Positions 15,694-24,370 of a DNA stretch of 64,000 nucleotides are shown here, piece after piece. Every line of letters begins with the position of its first letter. The stretch's first letter is position 1. The stretch is from Nocardia mikamii NBRC 108933 (GTDB lineage Bacteria > Actinomycetota > Actinomycetes > Mycobacteriales > Mycobacteriaceae), in NCBI RefSeq assembly GCF_001613505.1, contig NZ_BDCM01000004.1, positions 356,665-420,664 on the forward strand, read 5' to 3'. A program made the translations under genes and the position numbers. A model generated the notes under the pieces. The model did not search any database and was not told the DNA's origin. It saw nothing but the letters and a program-made list of their open reading frames with translations.

Positions 15694-18600
15694 TCAGTCC
15701 CGGTTCTGGCGGCGCAGCAGTTCGTTGACGCTCACCGTGCGGCCGCTGGTGCGGTGCTTACCCTCGTCGTCGGGATCGGCCGGTTCCGGCTCGGGGCGGC
15801 GGCGGGACGAGCGGAGGTCCGCCATCCACTGTTCGATGTTGTTGCGGTTGTCCCCGCCGGGTCCGGCCGGATTGCCGGAGGCGTCGGATTCGGCTGCGGG
15901 CGTGGGGTTTTCCCGCTCCGGCGCCGTCGATGCCCCGGTTTCCCCGGTGTCGGACGTGGTCTGCTGCGGACCGTGCGACATCGCCGAGCCGAGGTCTCCT
16001 CGGGGCCCCGGAGCGGGGGCGTCGTGGCCGCCGGCCGGGGGCCGGTTTCCCGGATTCGCGGGCTCGTGCAGCTCCTGGGTCGCCTCCGCGTCCTTCGGCT
16101 CCCGGGGCACGCCGCCGGGCCCGGATTCCGTTGTCCGCGCGGGCGAATGGCGCATACCGTCGGGCGGCATCCGCCGCGGTGGCTGCACGGCGGGAGGGCG
16201 TCCTTCGGGGGCGACACGCTGCGTCCGGTCGGGGCCCTGCTGGGGGCGTCCGGCCGGTTCGGCCCAGCCGGAGCCGTGGCCGGTCGGTGCGGACGAACCA
16301 GGGGTGCCCCGCGGCGGGTTCGCGGTGGGTGCGGAGCCGTCGGGAGCGGCGGGCGGTCCGCTGTGGCCGGGCCGTCCGGCGTCCGGTGTGTGGCCGGGTC
16401 CCTGGGCGGGAGGCTGTCCCGGGTGGTACGGCGGGGCGTCCGGACGATAGAGCTGGGCGCGGACCGACGGATGCGGCGGCACCTTCGACGGTTTCGGTGG
16501 CAGGACCCGCGGCGTGGTGCCGACCGGCGCGGTCGGTGGCACCGAATCGGTGGCATCGGGGGCGGTGTCCGGGGCGGGCACCGTCCGGGGCGGCATACCG
16601 GGCCGCACCACCTGTGGCGGCCGCACCACGCCACGGTTCGGCGCGGTGTCCGAACCGGGCAGCGAGACCGAGGGCGGTACCGAAGGTGCTTGCGGCGCTG
16701 GGGGTTCCGGGGTACGCGAAGGGGCGGGTCTCGGATTCGGCGCGGCGCGCCCGGGCATCGGGGCCGGTTCGGACGTTCCCGCGCCACGGCCCGCCTCGTC
16801 CGCGGCGGAGGGGCCGGCGCCGATGACACCGGATTCGCCGACGACACCGGATCCGCTGATGACACCGGAACCGCCGGATGCGCGTTGCGGCTGCGGGCGT
16901 GCGGGCGGGGGCAGCACGCGGGAAGAACGGATGCCCGGCGTTTGCGGCGAGGTGGACGAGCGCCCGCCCTGCGGACCTGCCGCCGGGTGGGCCGGAGCGG
17001 CGTCGGCGGAGCCCGAGGCGGCAGACGGTGCCTGATTCGCGGTGCCGTCCGAGGCGTCGTCAGCGTGGTCGTCGGGCGAGGCGTTGCCCGAATCGGCCGA
17101 CGGCGCATCTGCGCCGGAGTCCGACCGGCGGAAGCCGAAACGCTTGCGCTTCGGGGACTTTTCCGACTTCCCCGGCTTCTCGGTCTTCCCTGTCTTCTCG
17201 GTCCTGCCCGGCTGCTCCGATGCGGACGAGTCGGACTTCTGGGCCCCGGCGTCCGAGGAAGCAACGGATTCCGCGCGCTGTTGCGCCGGCTCGCCGGTCC
17301 GTACCGTGGGCCCCCCACTCCGCGACACCGACGGCTCGGAGCTCTCGGCCCGCGCCGGATCGGAACTTTCGGCGCGAGACCGGTCGGTCCCCGTGGCTCG
17401 TGACTGCCCGGGGCTCTCGGCTCGTGACGCCGCCGGGCTCTTGGCGCGAGTCGCGCGCGCGGAGGTGCCGGCCGCGGCCGGATCGATGCGATCCAACTGC
17501 TCGGTCGGTGCCTCCGGATCGACACGCAGGAACTTCAACCGCCGCGGCTTGCGCGGACCCTTCGGCGTCCCGTCGGGCAGCTGCGGCAGCTGCATGGTCA
17601 CGGGATCGGTCACCGGTGTGGTCTTGACCAGGTCGACGACTTCGCCGGTGCCGGGACGCTCGTCGTCGAGAATGGGTTCGCCCAGGCCGATGCGCTGCTG
17701 AATGCGCTTCATCCAGGCCGGGGCCCACCAGCAGTCGTCGCCCAGCAGTTTCATGGTCGCGGGAACGAGCAGCATGCGCAGCACGGTGGCGTCGATGAAC
17801 AGCGCGGCCATCATGCCGTAGGCGATGTACTGCATCATCACCAGATCGGAGAAGGCGAACGCTCCGACGACCACCAGCAGGATCAGCGCCGCCGCGGTGA
17901 TGATGCGACCGGTCTGCGCGGTTCCGCTGCGCACCGACTCGGTGGTGCTCGCGCCCTGGGCGCGCGTTTCCACCATGCGGGAGAGCAGGAAGACCTCGTA
18001 GTCGGTGGACAGGCCGTAGATCACCGCCATGATCAGCACCAGCACCGGCGACATGATCGGCTGCGGCGTGAAATTGAGCAGTCCGGCGCCGTGGCCGTCG
18101 ACGAAGATCCAGGTCAGGATACCGAGCGTGGACCCGAGGCCCAGGGCGCTCATCAGCGCCGCCTTGATCGGCAGCACCAGCGATCCGAAGGTCAGGAACA
18201 TCAGCAGCGTCGTCACGAAGACGACCAGCACGATCATCAGCGGCATGCGATCCAGCAGTGAATCGATGCTGTCCTGCATCAGAACCGGCTGCCCGCCCAC
18301 CATCAGATCGACATCGTCGGGGACGCTGATCGAGCGCAGATAGGCGATCGTGTCCTCGACGTTCGCGTCCGGCGCCATCGTCGCCTCGGACACCCACACA
18401 TCGGAGCCGTTCGGCGGGATGCCGGGCGTGCCGAACGGATCGGTGAGTCCGGGCGCGCCACTGGCCTCATCGAGGATGGCCTTGATCTCGCCGGTGTTCT
18501 GGGTGGTGATGACCAGCTGGATCGGGTCGGTCTGGCGCAGCGGGAAGATCTCGTCGAACTTCTCCTGCGCCATGCGGGTCGGATTGTCCGGCGGCAGATA

Positions 18601-19818
18601 GGTTTCGCTGATGCCGCCGAACTTCAGGTTCTTCACCGGAATGATCAGCAGCAGCAGGATGATGCACAGCGGCACCGCCACCTTCAGCGGATGCTTCATC
18701 ACCCACTGCGTGGTGCGGCCCCAGAAACCGTTCTCGACCTCTTCGGCGGTCTTGGTCTTGCGGAACCGCTTGAATCCCAGTGCGTCCACGCGCGGGCCGA
18801 GGATCGACAGCAGCGCGGGCAGGATGGTGAGCGAGGCCAGGGCGGCCAGCAGCACGGTCGCGATGGTGCCGTAGGCCACCGATTTCAGGAAGCCCTGCGG
18901 GAACAGCAGCATGCCGGCGCTGGCGGCGATGATCATGGTCGCCGAGAAGGTGACCGTGCGTCCGGCGGTCATCACCGATCGGCGCACGGCTTGGCGGGTG
19001 GTGTAGCCCTCGGCCAATTCCTCGCGGAACCGGCTGACTATGAAGAGTCCGTAGTCGATCGCCAGACCCAGGCCGATCATCGACACCACGGCCCCGACGA
19101 ACGAGTTCACCTCGGTGACGTGGGTGATCGCCATGACGATGCCGTTGGCGCCGAGGACGGTGAGCCCGCCGATGATCAGCGGCAGGGCCGCGGCGACGAT
19201 ACCGCCGAAGATGAAGAACAGCAGGATCGCGACGGCCGGGATGGCCAGCATCTCCATGCGCTTCTGGTCCGAGGCGATGGTGTCGTTCAGCTCTCCCGCG
19301 ACCGGCTGCATGCCGGCCAGCTGGACATCCACGCCCGGGATGTAGAAGGCGTCCTTGACCGCGCGATAGTTGTTCATCGTGGTCGTGTCGTCGTCGCCCT
19401 TGATGGCGACCGACGCGAACGCGTACTTCTTGTCCTTGCTACCGGTGGCCGACGCGCTCCAATCGCCGGTCTCGGTCTTCCAGTACGCGACGTTGACCTT
19501 GCTGATCTGGTCCGGATGTTCCCGGGGCAGGCTGTTGAGATTGTCGGTGATCTTCCGGCCGAACTCCGGATCGTCGATGGTCCTACCGTCCGGCGCGGTG
19601 TAGAGCACGATCACATCGGACATGTGATCGCGGCCGTAGACCTCGTCCTTGAGCACCGCGGCCTGTGAGGACTCCGCTCCGGGGTCGAACCAGCCGCTGG
19701 AGCTCAGGTGGTTTTCCAGACCGAATCCGTACGCCCCCAGGGCGAGAAGTGCGGCCACCGCTACACCCAGCACGGTGTAGCGGAACTTGTGGACCAGCTC
19801 GCCCCAGCGGGTGAACAC
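15694..19818 (-). CDS. mmpL3: MmpL3-type RND transporter, trehalose monomycolate exporter, with very long C-terminal tail
   Basis: A 1374-residue inner-membrane protein. Residues 1 to about 700 form the MmpL core with 12 transmembrane helices and two periplasmic loops. The proton-relay Asp-Tyr pairs are present (GLAIDYGLFIVSR and GLSTDYEVFLLSR). MmpL3 flips/exports trehalose monomycolate for outer-membrane building. The synteny mmpL3-NYN-trmB equals M. tuberculosis Rv0206c-Rv0208c. From GDDCWWAPAW onward about 670 residues are Pro/Ser/Arg/Glu-rich and cytosolic, far longer than the roughly 200-residue tail of the mycobacterial protein. The tail has short repeats (RAESS, GSGVI). The GTG start shares one base with the preceding gene's stop. 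Confidence 0.96.
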   Translation of the reverse strand: MFTRWGELVHKFRYTVLGVAVAALLALGAYGFGLENHLSSSGWFDPGAESSQAAVLKDEVYGRDHMSDVIVLYTAPDGRTIDDPEFGRKITDNLNSLPREHPDQISKVNVAYWKTETGDWSASATGSKDKKYAFASVAIKGDDDTTTMNNYRAVKDAFYIPGVDVQLAGMQPVAGELNDTIASDQKRMEMLAIPAVAILLFFIFGGIVAAALPLIIGGLTVLGANGIVMAITHVTEVNSFVGAVVSMIGLGLAIDYGLFIVSRFREELAEGYTTRQAVRRSVMTAGRTVTFSATMIIAASAGMLLFPQGFLKSVAYGTIATVLLAALASLTILPALLSILGPRVDALGFKRFRKTKTAEEVENGFWGRTTQWVMKHPLKVAVPLCIILLLLIIPVKNLKFGGISETYLPPDNPTRMAQEKFDEIFPLRQTDPIQLVITTQNTGEIKAILDEASGAPGLTDPFGTPGIPPNGSDVWVSEATMAPDANVEDTIAYLRSISVPDDVDLMVGGQPVLMQDSIDSLLDRMPLMIVLVVFVTTLLMFLTFGSLVLPIKAALMSALGLGSTLGILTWIFVDGHGAGLLNFTPQPIMSPVLVLIMAVIYGLSTDYEVFLLSRMVETRAQGASTTESVRSGTAQTGRIITAAALILLVVVGAFAFSDLVMMQYIAYGMMAALFIDATVLRMLLVPATMKLLGDDCWWAPAWMKRIQQRIGLGEPILDDERPGTGEVVDLVKTTPVTDPVTMQLPQLPDGTPKGPRKPRRLKFLRVDPEAPTEQLDRIDPAAAGTSARATRAKSPAASRAESPGQSRATGTDRSRAESSDPARAESSEPSVSRSGGPTVRTGEPAQQRAESVASSDAGAQKSDSSASEQPGRTEKTGKTEKPGKSEKSPKRKRFGFRRSDSGADAPSADSGNASPDDHADDASDGTANQAPSAASGSADAAPAHPAAGPQGGRSSTSPQTPGIRSSRVLPPPARPQPQRASGGSGVISGSGVVGESGVIGAGPSAADEAGRGAGTSEPAPMPGRAAPNPRPAPSRTPEPPAPQAPSVPPSVSLPGSDTAPNRGVVRPPQVVRPGMPPRTVPAPDTAPDATDSVPPTAPVGTTPRVLPPKPSKVPPHPSVRAQLYRPDAPPYHPGQPPAQGPGHTPDAGRPGHSGPPAAPDGSAPTANPPRGTPGSSAPTGHGSGWAEPAGRPQQGPDRTQRVAPEGRPPAVQPPRRMPPDGMRHSPARTTESGPGGVPREPKDAEATQELHEPANPGNRPPAGGHDAPAPGPRGDLGSAMSHGPQQTTSDTGETGASTAPERENPTPAAESDASGNPAGPGGDNRNNIEQWMADLRSSRRRPEPEPADPDDEGKHRTSGRTVSVNELLRRQNRD

Positions 19819-20573
19819 TAAGCGACTCCTTGAGCGGGGCGGGAGGTGAGCAGTGCGGACAGCGGCCGGAAGGGCTGCAGCCAGGCTCCCTCGTCGGGCA
19901 GCGAGTCGAGGCTGACCCGGGGCAGCGGTTCACGGAACACGCCCGGGATGTCCTCGAGGTCGACGAAATCGAGGATATCGGACGTGACAGCCCAACTCGC
20001 GTGCTCGCGGAATCCGAGCACCTGGACCGGAACCCCGGTCGCCGCGACCTCCTCGAGCGGTTCGCGGAAGGCCTGACCGTCCGCGGAGGCCACCATGATC
20101 CCCGCGAGACCGGCTCCGCCGCGGCGTAACTGGATATGTGCCAGCATGTCGCTGTCGACGTCGGAATCCTCGTCGATCTTCGGTTTCGCGAAGACCGCGT
20201 AGCCGACGTTGCGCAGCGCCTCGACCCACGGACGCACCACATCGGCGGTCCCGGGGGCGATATTGGTGAAGACCGTGGCCTCGGGTTCGATGCGCTGCGT
20301 GCTGCCGGCGGACAGTTCGGCGGTGCGGGCCAGCAGCCAGCGGCCCAGCGCGTCGAAGCGCGGCCGGTAGGCCGCGGTGGGACGGCCGCCGAGGATGGCG
20401 CCCAGGCCCATATCCAGATTCGGCGCGTCCCACACCAGCAGCACCCGCCGCACCCCGGCGGGTTCGGCGACCGGCGTCGCGGGGGTCGCCGCACCGGCGA
20501 CGACGTCCGATTCGTCGCCGCGCACTGTTCCGGCAACCTCGTCGGCCGGCTGGGCCATCTCCCTGAGACTCAT
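19818..20573 (-). CDS. NYN-domain protein (PIN-like RNase fold)
   Basis: A 251-residue protein, equivalent of Rv0207c by synteny. After a variable N terminus (about 45 residues) the NYN/PIN-like core starts with VRRVLLVWDAPNLDMGLGAI, carrying the first catalytic Asp. Later come TVFTNIAPGTADVVRPW, KPKIDEDSDVDSDMLAHIQL with the acidic cluster, and IMVASADGQAF. The acidic residues expected to bind metal are kept, so RNase activity on an RNA target is plausible but unproven. ATG at 20573 lies 2 bases after the trmB stop with a GGGGGAAGA ribosome site; a TTG at 20591 is less likely. It is co-transcribed with trmB and mmpL3. Confidence 0.88.
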   Translation of the reverse strand: MSLREMAQPADEVAGTVRGDESDVVAGAATPATPVAEPAGVRRVLLVWDAPNLDMGLGAILGGRPTAAYRPRFDALGRWLLARTAELSAGSTQRIEPEATVFTNIAPGTADVVRPWVEALRNVGYAVFAKPKIDEDSDVDSDMLAHIQLRRGGAGLAGIMVASADGQAFREPLEEVAATGVPVQVLGFREHASWAVTSDILDFVDLEDIPGVFREPLPRVSLDSLPDEGAWLQPFRPLSALLTSRPAQGVA

Positions 20574-20575
20574 AT

Positions 20576-21379
20576 CTAGATCTTCCCCCAAATGAACTCG
20601 GTGATGGCGCTTCCGGCTCGATGCGCCTTGCTCTCGAACTTCGTCACCGGGCGTTCGAGGCCGATCACCGTCTCGGTTGCGGGGTGTTCCGCATCGCCGC
20701 CGGCGGCCTCATTCAGGCCCACGAGCTGCGGTTCTCCCGCGCCCACCTCGGCGATGTGTTCGGCGTAGCCGGCGTGGTCGGTGGCTACGTGCAAAATTCC
20801 GCCGCGCTGCAGGCGGCTGGCGATCAGGGCCATGGTCGCGGGCTGCAGCAGCCGGCGCTTGTGGTGGCGTGCCTTCGGCCAGGGGTCCGGGAAGAAGACC
20901 CGGACACCAGCTAGCGAATCCTTGGCAATCATGTGCTCGAGAACGTCGACTGCATCGCCGCGCAGCAAACGGATGTTCTCGATCCCGTCCCGCTCGATCC
21001 GCTGCACGAGCTGTGCGAGGCCGGGTTTGTACACCTCGATGCCGATCAGGTCGAACTGCGGCTCGGCCTGGGCCATCGCCGCGGTCGCGGTCCCGGTGCC
21101 GCAGCCGATCTCGATGATCAGCGGCGCGGTCCGGCCGAACCAGGCGGCGGCGTCGAGCGGTTCGTCGCTCACCTCGCGGCCGATGCGCGGCCACATCCGC
21201 TCCCAGGATTGCTGCTGGGTCGCGGTCAGCGCGCCACGACGCGAGCGGAAGCTCGTTACCCGCGGGTAGAGGCGGGAAGGCTCGCGCTCGGGGCCAGGGC
21301 CTTCGTGGTTACGCAAGCTGCCGCCTCCGGCCCCGTCGCTACCAGCGGTGTCGTTCGCGGCGTCGTTCACGGCGTCCAT
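20576..21379 (-). CDS. trmB: tRNA (guanine-N7-)-methyltransferase
   Basis: A 267-residue TrmB protein. Key motifs: SFRSRRGALTATQQQSWERM (N-terminal tRNA-binding part), IIEIGCGTGTATAAMA (SAM-binding motif I), and FPDPWPKARHHKRRLLQ, the TrmB signature with the Asp and Lys/His residues that handle G46. It methylates N7 of G46 in the variable loop of tRNAs. The longer upstream frame is non-coding in character, so ATG at 21379 (MDAVNDAAND) is taken as start, leaving a 35-residue disordered leader. It is the first gene of the trmB-NYN-mmpL3 operon. Confidence 0.96.
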   Translation of the reverse strand: MDAVNDAANDTAGSDGAGGGSLRNHEGPGPEREPSRLYPRVTSFRSRRGALTATQQQSWERMWPRIGREVSDEPLDAAAWFGRTAPLIIEIGCGTGTATAAMAQAEPQFDLIGIEVYKPGLAQLVQRIERDGIENIRLLRGDAVDVLEHMIAKDSLAGVRVFFPDPWPKARHHKRRLLQPATMALIASRLQRGGILHVATDHAGYAEHIAEVGAGEPQLVGLNEAAGGDAEHPATETVIGLERPVTKFESKAHRAGSAITEFIWGKI

Positions 21380-21471
21380 TGTCCAGTATTCGATGATCAG
21401 GGCCGCAATCGACCGCGTCGAGGAGGGAAATCCCGGGTCAGGGTGTGTTGCCGGGGGCGCGGAGCCCGGCG

Positions 21472-22827
21472 TCAGGCGGCGAGCGGCTGCTCGTCGGGGA
21501 GTTGCGGTTCGCTGTGCGTGCCGAGTGGCAGGCCCAGGATCATCCGGCCCGCGGTACCGGCGAGCTCCAACAGCCCGCGCCAGCGCGACGGAGACGCCAC
21601 GACCGACCAGACGGTCCGGGTCTCGGTGTCGGCGTCGGTGACCGGCCGGCCGGCGATGCGATCGGCCAGCCAGTCCAAGGTCAGCGGCGTGGCCAGCGGT
21701 AACAAGGTGAAGTGGTCGCTCAGCCGGTCGCGCAGGTACCCGACGGCGGCGCCGCCCGCGCGATAGCGCTCGACCTGCGCGTCGATACACGACACGTCGA
21801 TGATGCGGTCGTGCAGCGGCTGGATCACCAGCAGCGGACAGTGCGGGGTGTGCTGTCCGAGCCGTATGTCGTCGAACATCTCGCACATCGCGGGGGTGCT
21901 CAGTACCTCCTCCAGCGACCGGTCGAGGTGTTTGCTCACGTCCTGGCCGGCCAGCCGGGCCAGCGCCACGATCGGCGGCAGCTGCGCGGCGCGTTCGAGC
22001 AGCCGTTCCCCGGCGGTGCTGATGCGGCCGTCGATAACGTCGCCCAGGGCCGGGTACACCTGGCGCAGCGCCGAGATCACGATCGCCGGGAAGCCCGCGT
22101 ACCGGCCGCCGTTGAGCCGGATGAACACCTCACCCGGATCGCCGACCGGCGCGCCGAGGACCGCCCCGGCGATGGTCAGTTCGGGCGCATAGGTGGGAGC
22201 CATTTCGACCAGCCACGATCCGGCCATCCCGCCACCGGAGTAGCCCCACACCACGACCGGAGTGGTCGTACTCAGCCCCAGCGGGCGGAAGTGCATGGCG
22301 GCGCGAATGCCGTCGAGAGAGCGGTAGCCCGGTTCGCGTGGCGCGCCGAAACGTCCGTCCGGTCCCTCGTGATCGGCGATGCTCACCGCCCAGCCGCGCC
22401 GCAGCGCATTGGCGACGAGCAGCAGTTCGAGCTGGGTGATCGATCCCGGGACGACGGCCCCGCGACGCAGCGCGTAGGAGGGGGCGCAGCGCTCGGTGAC
22501 GGCGTCGATCGCCGATTCGAAGGCCAGCAGCGGGCGGCGTTCGCCGGGGTCGGCATCGGCGGGCGACAACACCGTCGTCACCGCGACCTCCGCGCGCCCG
22601 TGCAGGTCGTTGCTGCGGTACAGCAGTTGCCATGCGGTCACGCGCTGCGGAATCAGGCCCAGCAGTGCGATCTGCACGGGCCTGCTGCGCAGGACGGTTC
22701 CGGGTGCGTGTGCGGCCACGTCGGCGGGTGGGCGATAGAAGGGATCCTGCGACGGCGGCAGCGGCCGTTCGTTCTTCGTCGCGACGGCGGTGCCGTCGTC
22801 ACCGATGACGTCCACATTGACGCTCAT
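21472..22827 (-). CDS. Secretory-lipase family (LIP, PF03583) alpha/beta-hydrolase
   Basis: A 451-residue member of the LIP triacylglycerol-lipase family. Landmarks are DPFYRPPADVAAHAPGTVLR (the family's N-terminal signature), VVVWGYSGGGMAGSW with nucleophile Ser197, PLHDRIIDV with the acid, and LSDHFTLLP with the catalytic His. All triad residues are present. Unusually there is no signal peptide, so it may act in the cytosol or at the membrane, though family members are usually secreted. ATG at 22827 has GAAGGAGG at ideal spacing. The homologue at 58860 lacks the triad. Confidence 0.88.
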   Translation of the reverse strand: MSVNVDVIGDDGTAVATKNERPLPPSQDPFYRPPADVAAHAPGTVLRSRPVQIALLGLIPQRVTAWQLLYRSNDLHGRAEVAVTTVLSPADADPGERRPLLAFESAIDAVTERCAPSYALRRGAVVPGSITQLELLLVANALRRGWAVSIADHEGPDGRFGAPREPGYRSLDGIRAAMHFRPLGLSTTTPVVVWGYSGGGMAGSWLVEMAPTYAPELTIAGAVLGAPVGDPGEVFIRLNGGRYAGFPAIVISALRQVYPALGDVIDGRISTAGERLLERAAQLPPIVALARLAGQDVSKHLDRSLEEVLSTPAMCEMFDDIRLGQHTPHCPLLVIQPLHDRIIDVSCIDAQVERYRAGGAAVGYLRDRLSDHFTLLPLATPLTLDWLADRIAGRPVTDADTETRTVWSVVASPSRWRGLLELAGTAGRMILGLPLGTHSEPQLPDEQPLAA

Positions 22828-23227
22828 CGCAACCTCCTTCGGATCCACGGGACCGGCGCACAGGCGCGCGGCCGACCGGGGTCCACACCACCGAGGCCGC
22901 GCACCGGCGGTGCCGCCGGCGGCTTCAGCGTAGGTGATCGAATCCGTGACCCGTTAGTACGTCACTGTCGAATTATGCTGTGACACAAGCGCAACCACCG
23001 TATTGCCGGAAACATTCCCAATTCCACCCCCAGTACCGCTCAGCGGTGGCGGCCGTCCAGTCATGCGCCATCGTCGCCGGTCACGGGCTCGGGCAAGCTG
23101 TTTCGTGTGATCGATGACACATCTCCGTGTGGCACAACGGCGATCGGACGTGCCGATGAATCAGCGGTCGATGCCGACAACCGGCGCGTGTTCTGACACA
23201 ATTTGCCGCTGGAAGGGGGTGCCACCT
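22828..23227. other. 400-bp divergent intergenic region
   Basis: No gene is supported here. An AT-richer patch around 22960-23010 is the likely promoter area for one or both divergent genes. At 23106-23121 the sequence TGTGA-N6-ACACA differs by one base from the Crp consensus TGTGA-N6-TCACA and could be a cAMP receptor protein site. This is suggestive only, although the window does encode an adenylate cyclase. Confidence 0.35.
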
Positions 23228-24370
23228 GTGTCGAGAGCCACTGCAACCAGCGCTTCGCCGGGCTTCGTGAACGACCACGGCGGGCCCACACCGGAACTCG
23301 AGCAACTCATCGCCACGGTGCGGATCGGCGCCGGGTCCGCACCGGGAATCGCCGATCAGCTGGCGAGTGCGGCCGTGGCCTTCCGGCGGCCACTGCGGAT
23401 CCAGGTCACCGGCCGGGCCGGCGCCGGGAAATCGACGCTGTTGCGGGCGCTGGCCCTGATGTCGGCCGAGGAGACCGCGCCGGTGGATCAGCCGGGCGTG
23501 CCGGATCCGGTGCTCGACGCCGATCTGGTCGTCTACGTGCTCGCGGGCTCGCTGCAGGCCGCCGATCGCCGCGTTCTCGAATCCTTGCGGCCCGACACCA
23601 CGATGGTCGTGCTCAACAAGGCCGATGCCGTGGGCTCGCGCTGGGGCGATGCGGTGGTGGCCGCCGATCGGGCGGCGCACGGGCTGGGTGTGCCGGTCGC
23701 CCCGATGGTCGCCGAACTCGCGGTCCGCACCCGTGCGGGCACGCCGAGCGACGATGATCTGCGCACGCTGCGCCGCCATGCGGCCGGTGGGGGCGCCGAG
23801 CTCACGCTCTCCCCGGAACTGTTCGTCGACCGATCGGCCGGGCCCGATGTGGCCGATCGCCGGGCGCTGCTGGAGCGCTGGGGCCTGCACGGGGTCGGTT
23901 GCGCGCTGGTCGCATTGCGCTACGAACCGGAGTTGGGGCCGCAGCAGTTGCTGCAGTTGCTGCATGCCGTGAGCGGGATCGATCCGGTGCACGCGCGCCT
24001 GCATCAGCGCTACGAGCAGATCGCGGCCCGGCGCGGTGGCGACCTGCTCGACGATCTGGCTCGCATCGCCGCCCGCGCGATTCCGCAGGGTGACGGCGGG
24101 CGCGCCCGCGACCTGATCGAGGATTATCTGGCCGGGGACGAGGCGCTGTGGACCGCACTACAGGCCGGTCTGGCCCGCCCGGAGGTCCGCCATCTCGCTG
24201 CCGGATATCCGTCCGCGACGCCGGCGGACGCCGACGACGCGCTGGTCCGCGCCCAGCGCTGGCGCGCGGTGGCCGCCAGCGATATGCCGGCCGCCGCCCG
24301 CCGCGCGGCGATCCGGTTGCACAACGGATATATGCGGATGTGGGAGCGGATGAGCAGTGCCGGACTGTGA
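23228..24370 (+). CDS. P-loop GTPase (Rv0209-like), active partner of a paired system
   Basis: A 380-residue protein with an intact G domain: IQVTGRAGAGKSTLLRAL (Walker A/G1), DADLVVYVLAG (switch/G3 area) and TTMVVLNKADAVG (G4 NKxD). The C-terminal 200 residues are helical (LLQLLHAVSGIDPVHARLHQ, later IRLHNGYMRMWERM). GTP binding and hydrolysis are likely. Dynamin-like or YcjX-like roles are possible; the cellular function is unknown. The frame is open from 23114, but GTG at 23228 follows GGAAGGGGG at good spacing. It overlaps the next gene by 14 bases and sits upstream of pckA, as Rv0209-Rv0210 do in M. tuberculosis. Confidence 0.75.
   Translation: MSRATATSASPGFVNDHGGPTPELEQLIATVRIGAGSAPGIADQLASAAVAFRRPLRIQVTGRAGAGKSTLLRALALMSAEETAPVDQPGVPDPVLDADLVVYVLAGSLQAADRRVLESLRPDTTMVVLNKADAVGSRWGDAVVAADRAAHGLGVPVAPMVAELAVRTRAGTPSDDDLRTLRRHAAGGGAELTLSPELFVDRSAGPDVADRRALLERWGLHGVGCALVALRYEPELGPQQLLQLLHAVSGIDPVHARLHQRYEQIAARRGGDLLDDLARIAARAIPQGDGGRARDLIEDYLAGDEALWTALQAGLARPEVRHLAAGYPSATPADADDALVRAQRWRAVAASDMPAAARRAAIRLHNGYMRMWERMSSAGL

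Noticed and set aside
15732..17525. Long open frames of 597 and 549 codons, on the minus strand in another frame and on the plus strand, over the 3' half of mmpL3
   Set aside because: They mirror the Pro/Ser/Arg-rich tail of MmpL3; their products are Arg/Pro/Gly-rich without any domain, typical shadows of GC-rich coding DNA.
18691..19668. 325-codon plus-strand frame over the mmpL3 membrane part
   Set aside because: It is antisense to conserved MmpL transmembrane coding sequence and its His/Arg/Gly-rich product has no family features.
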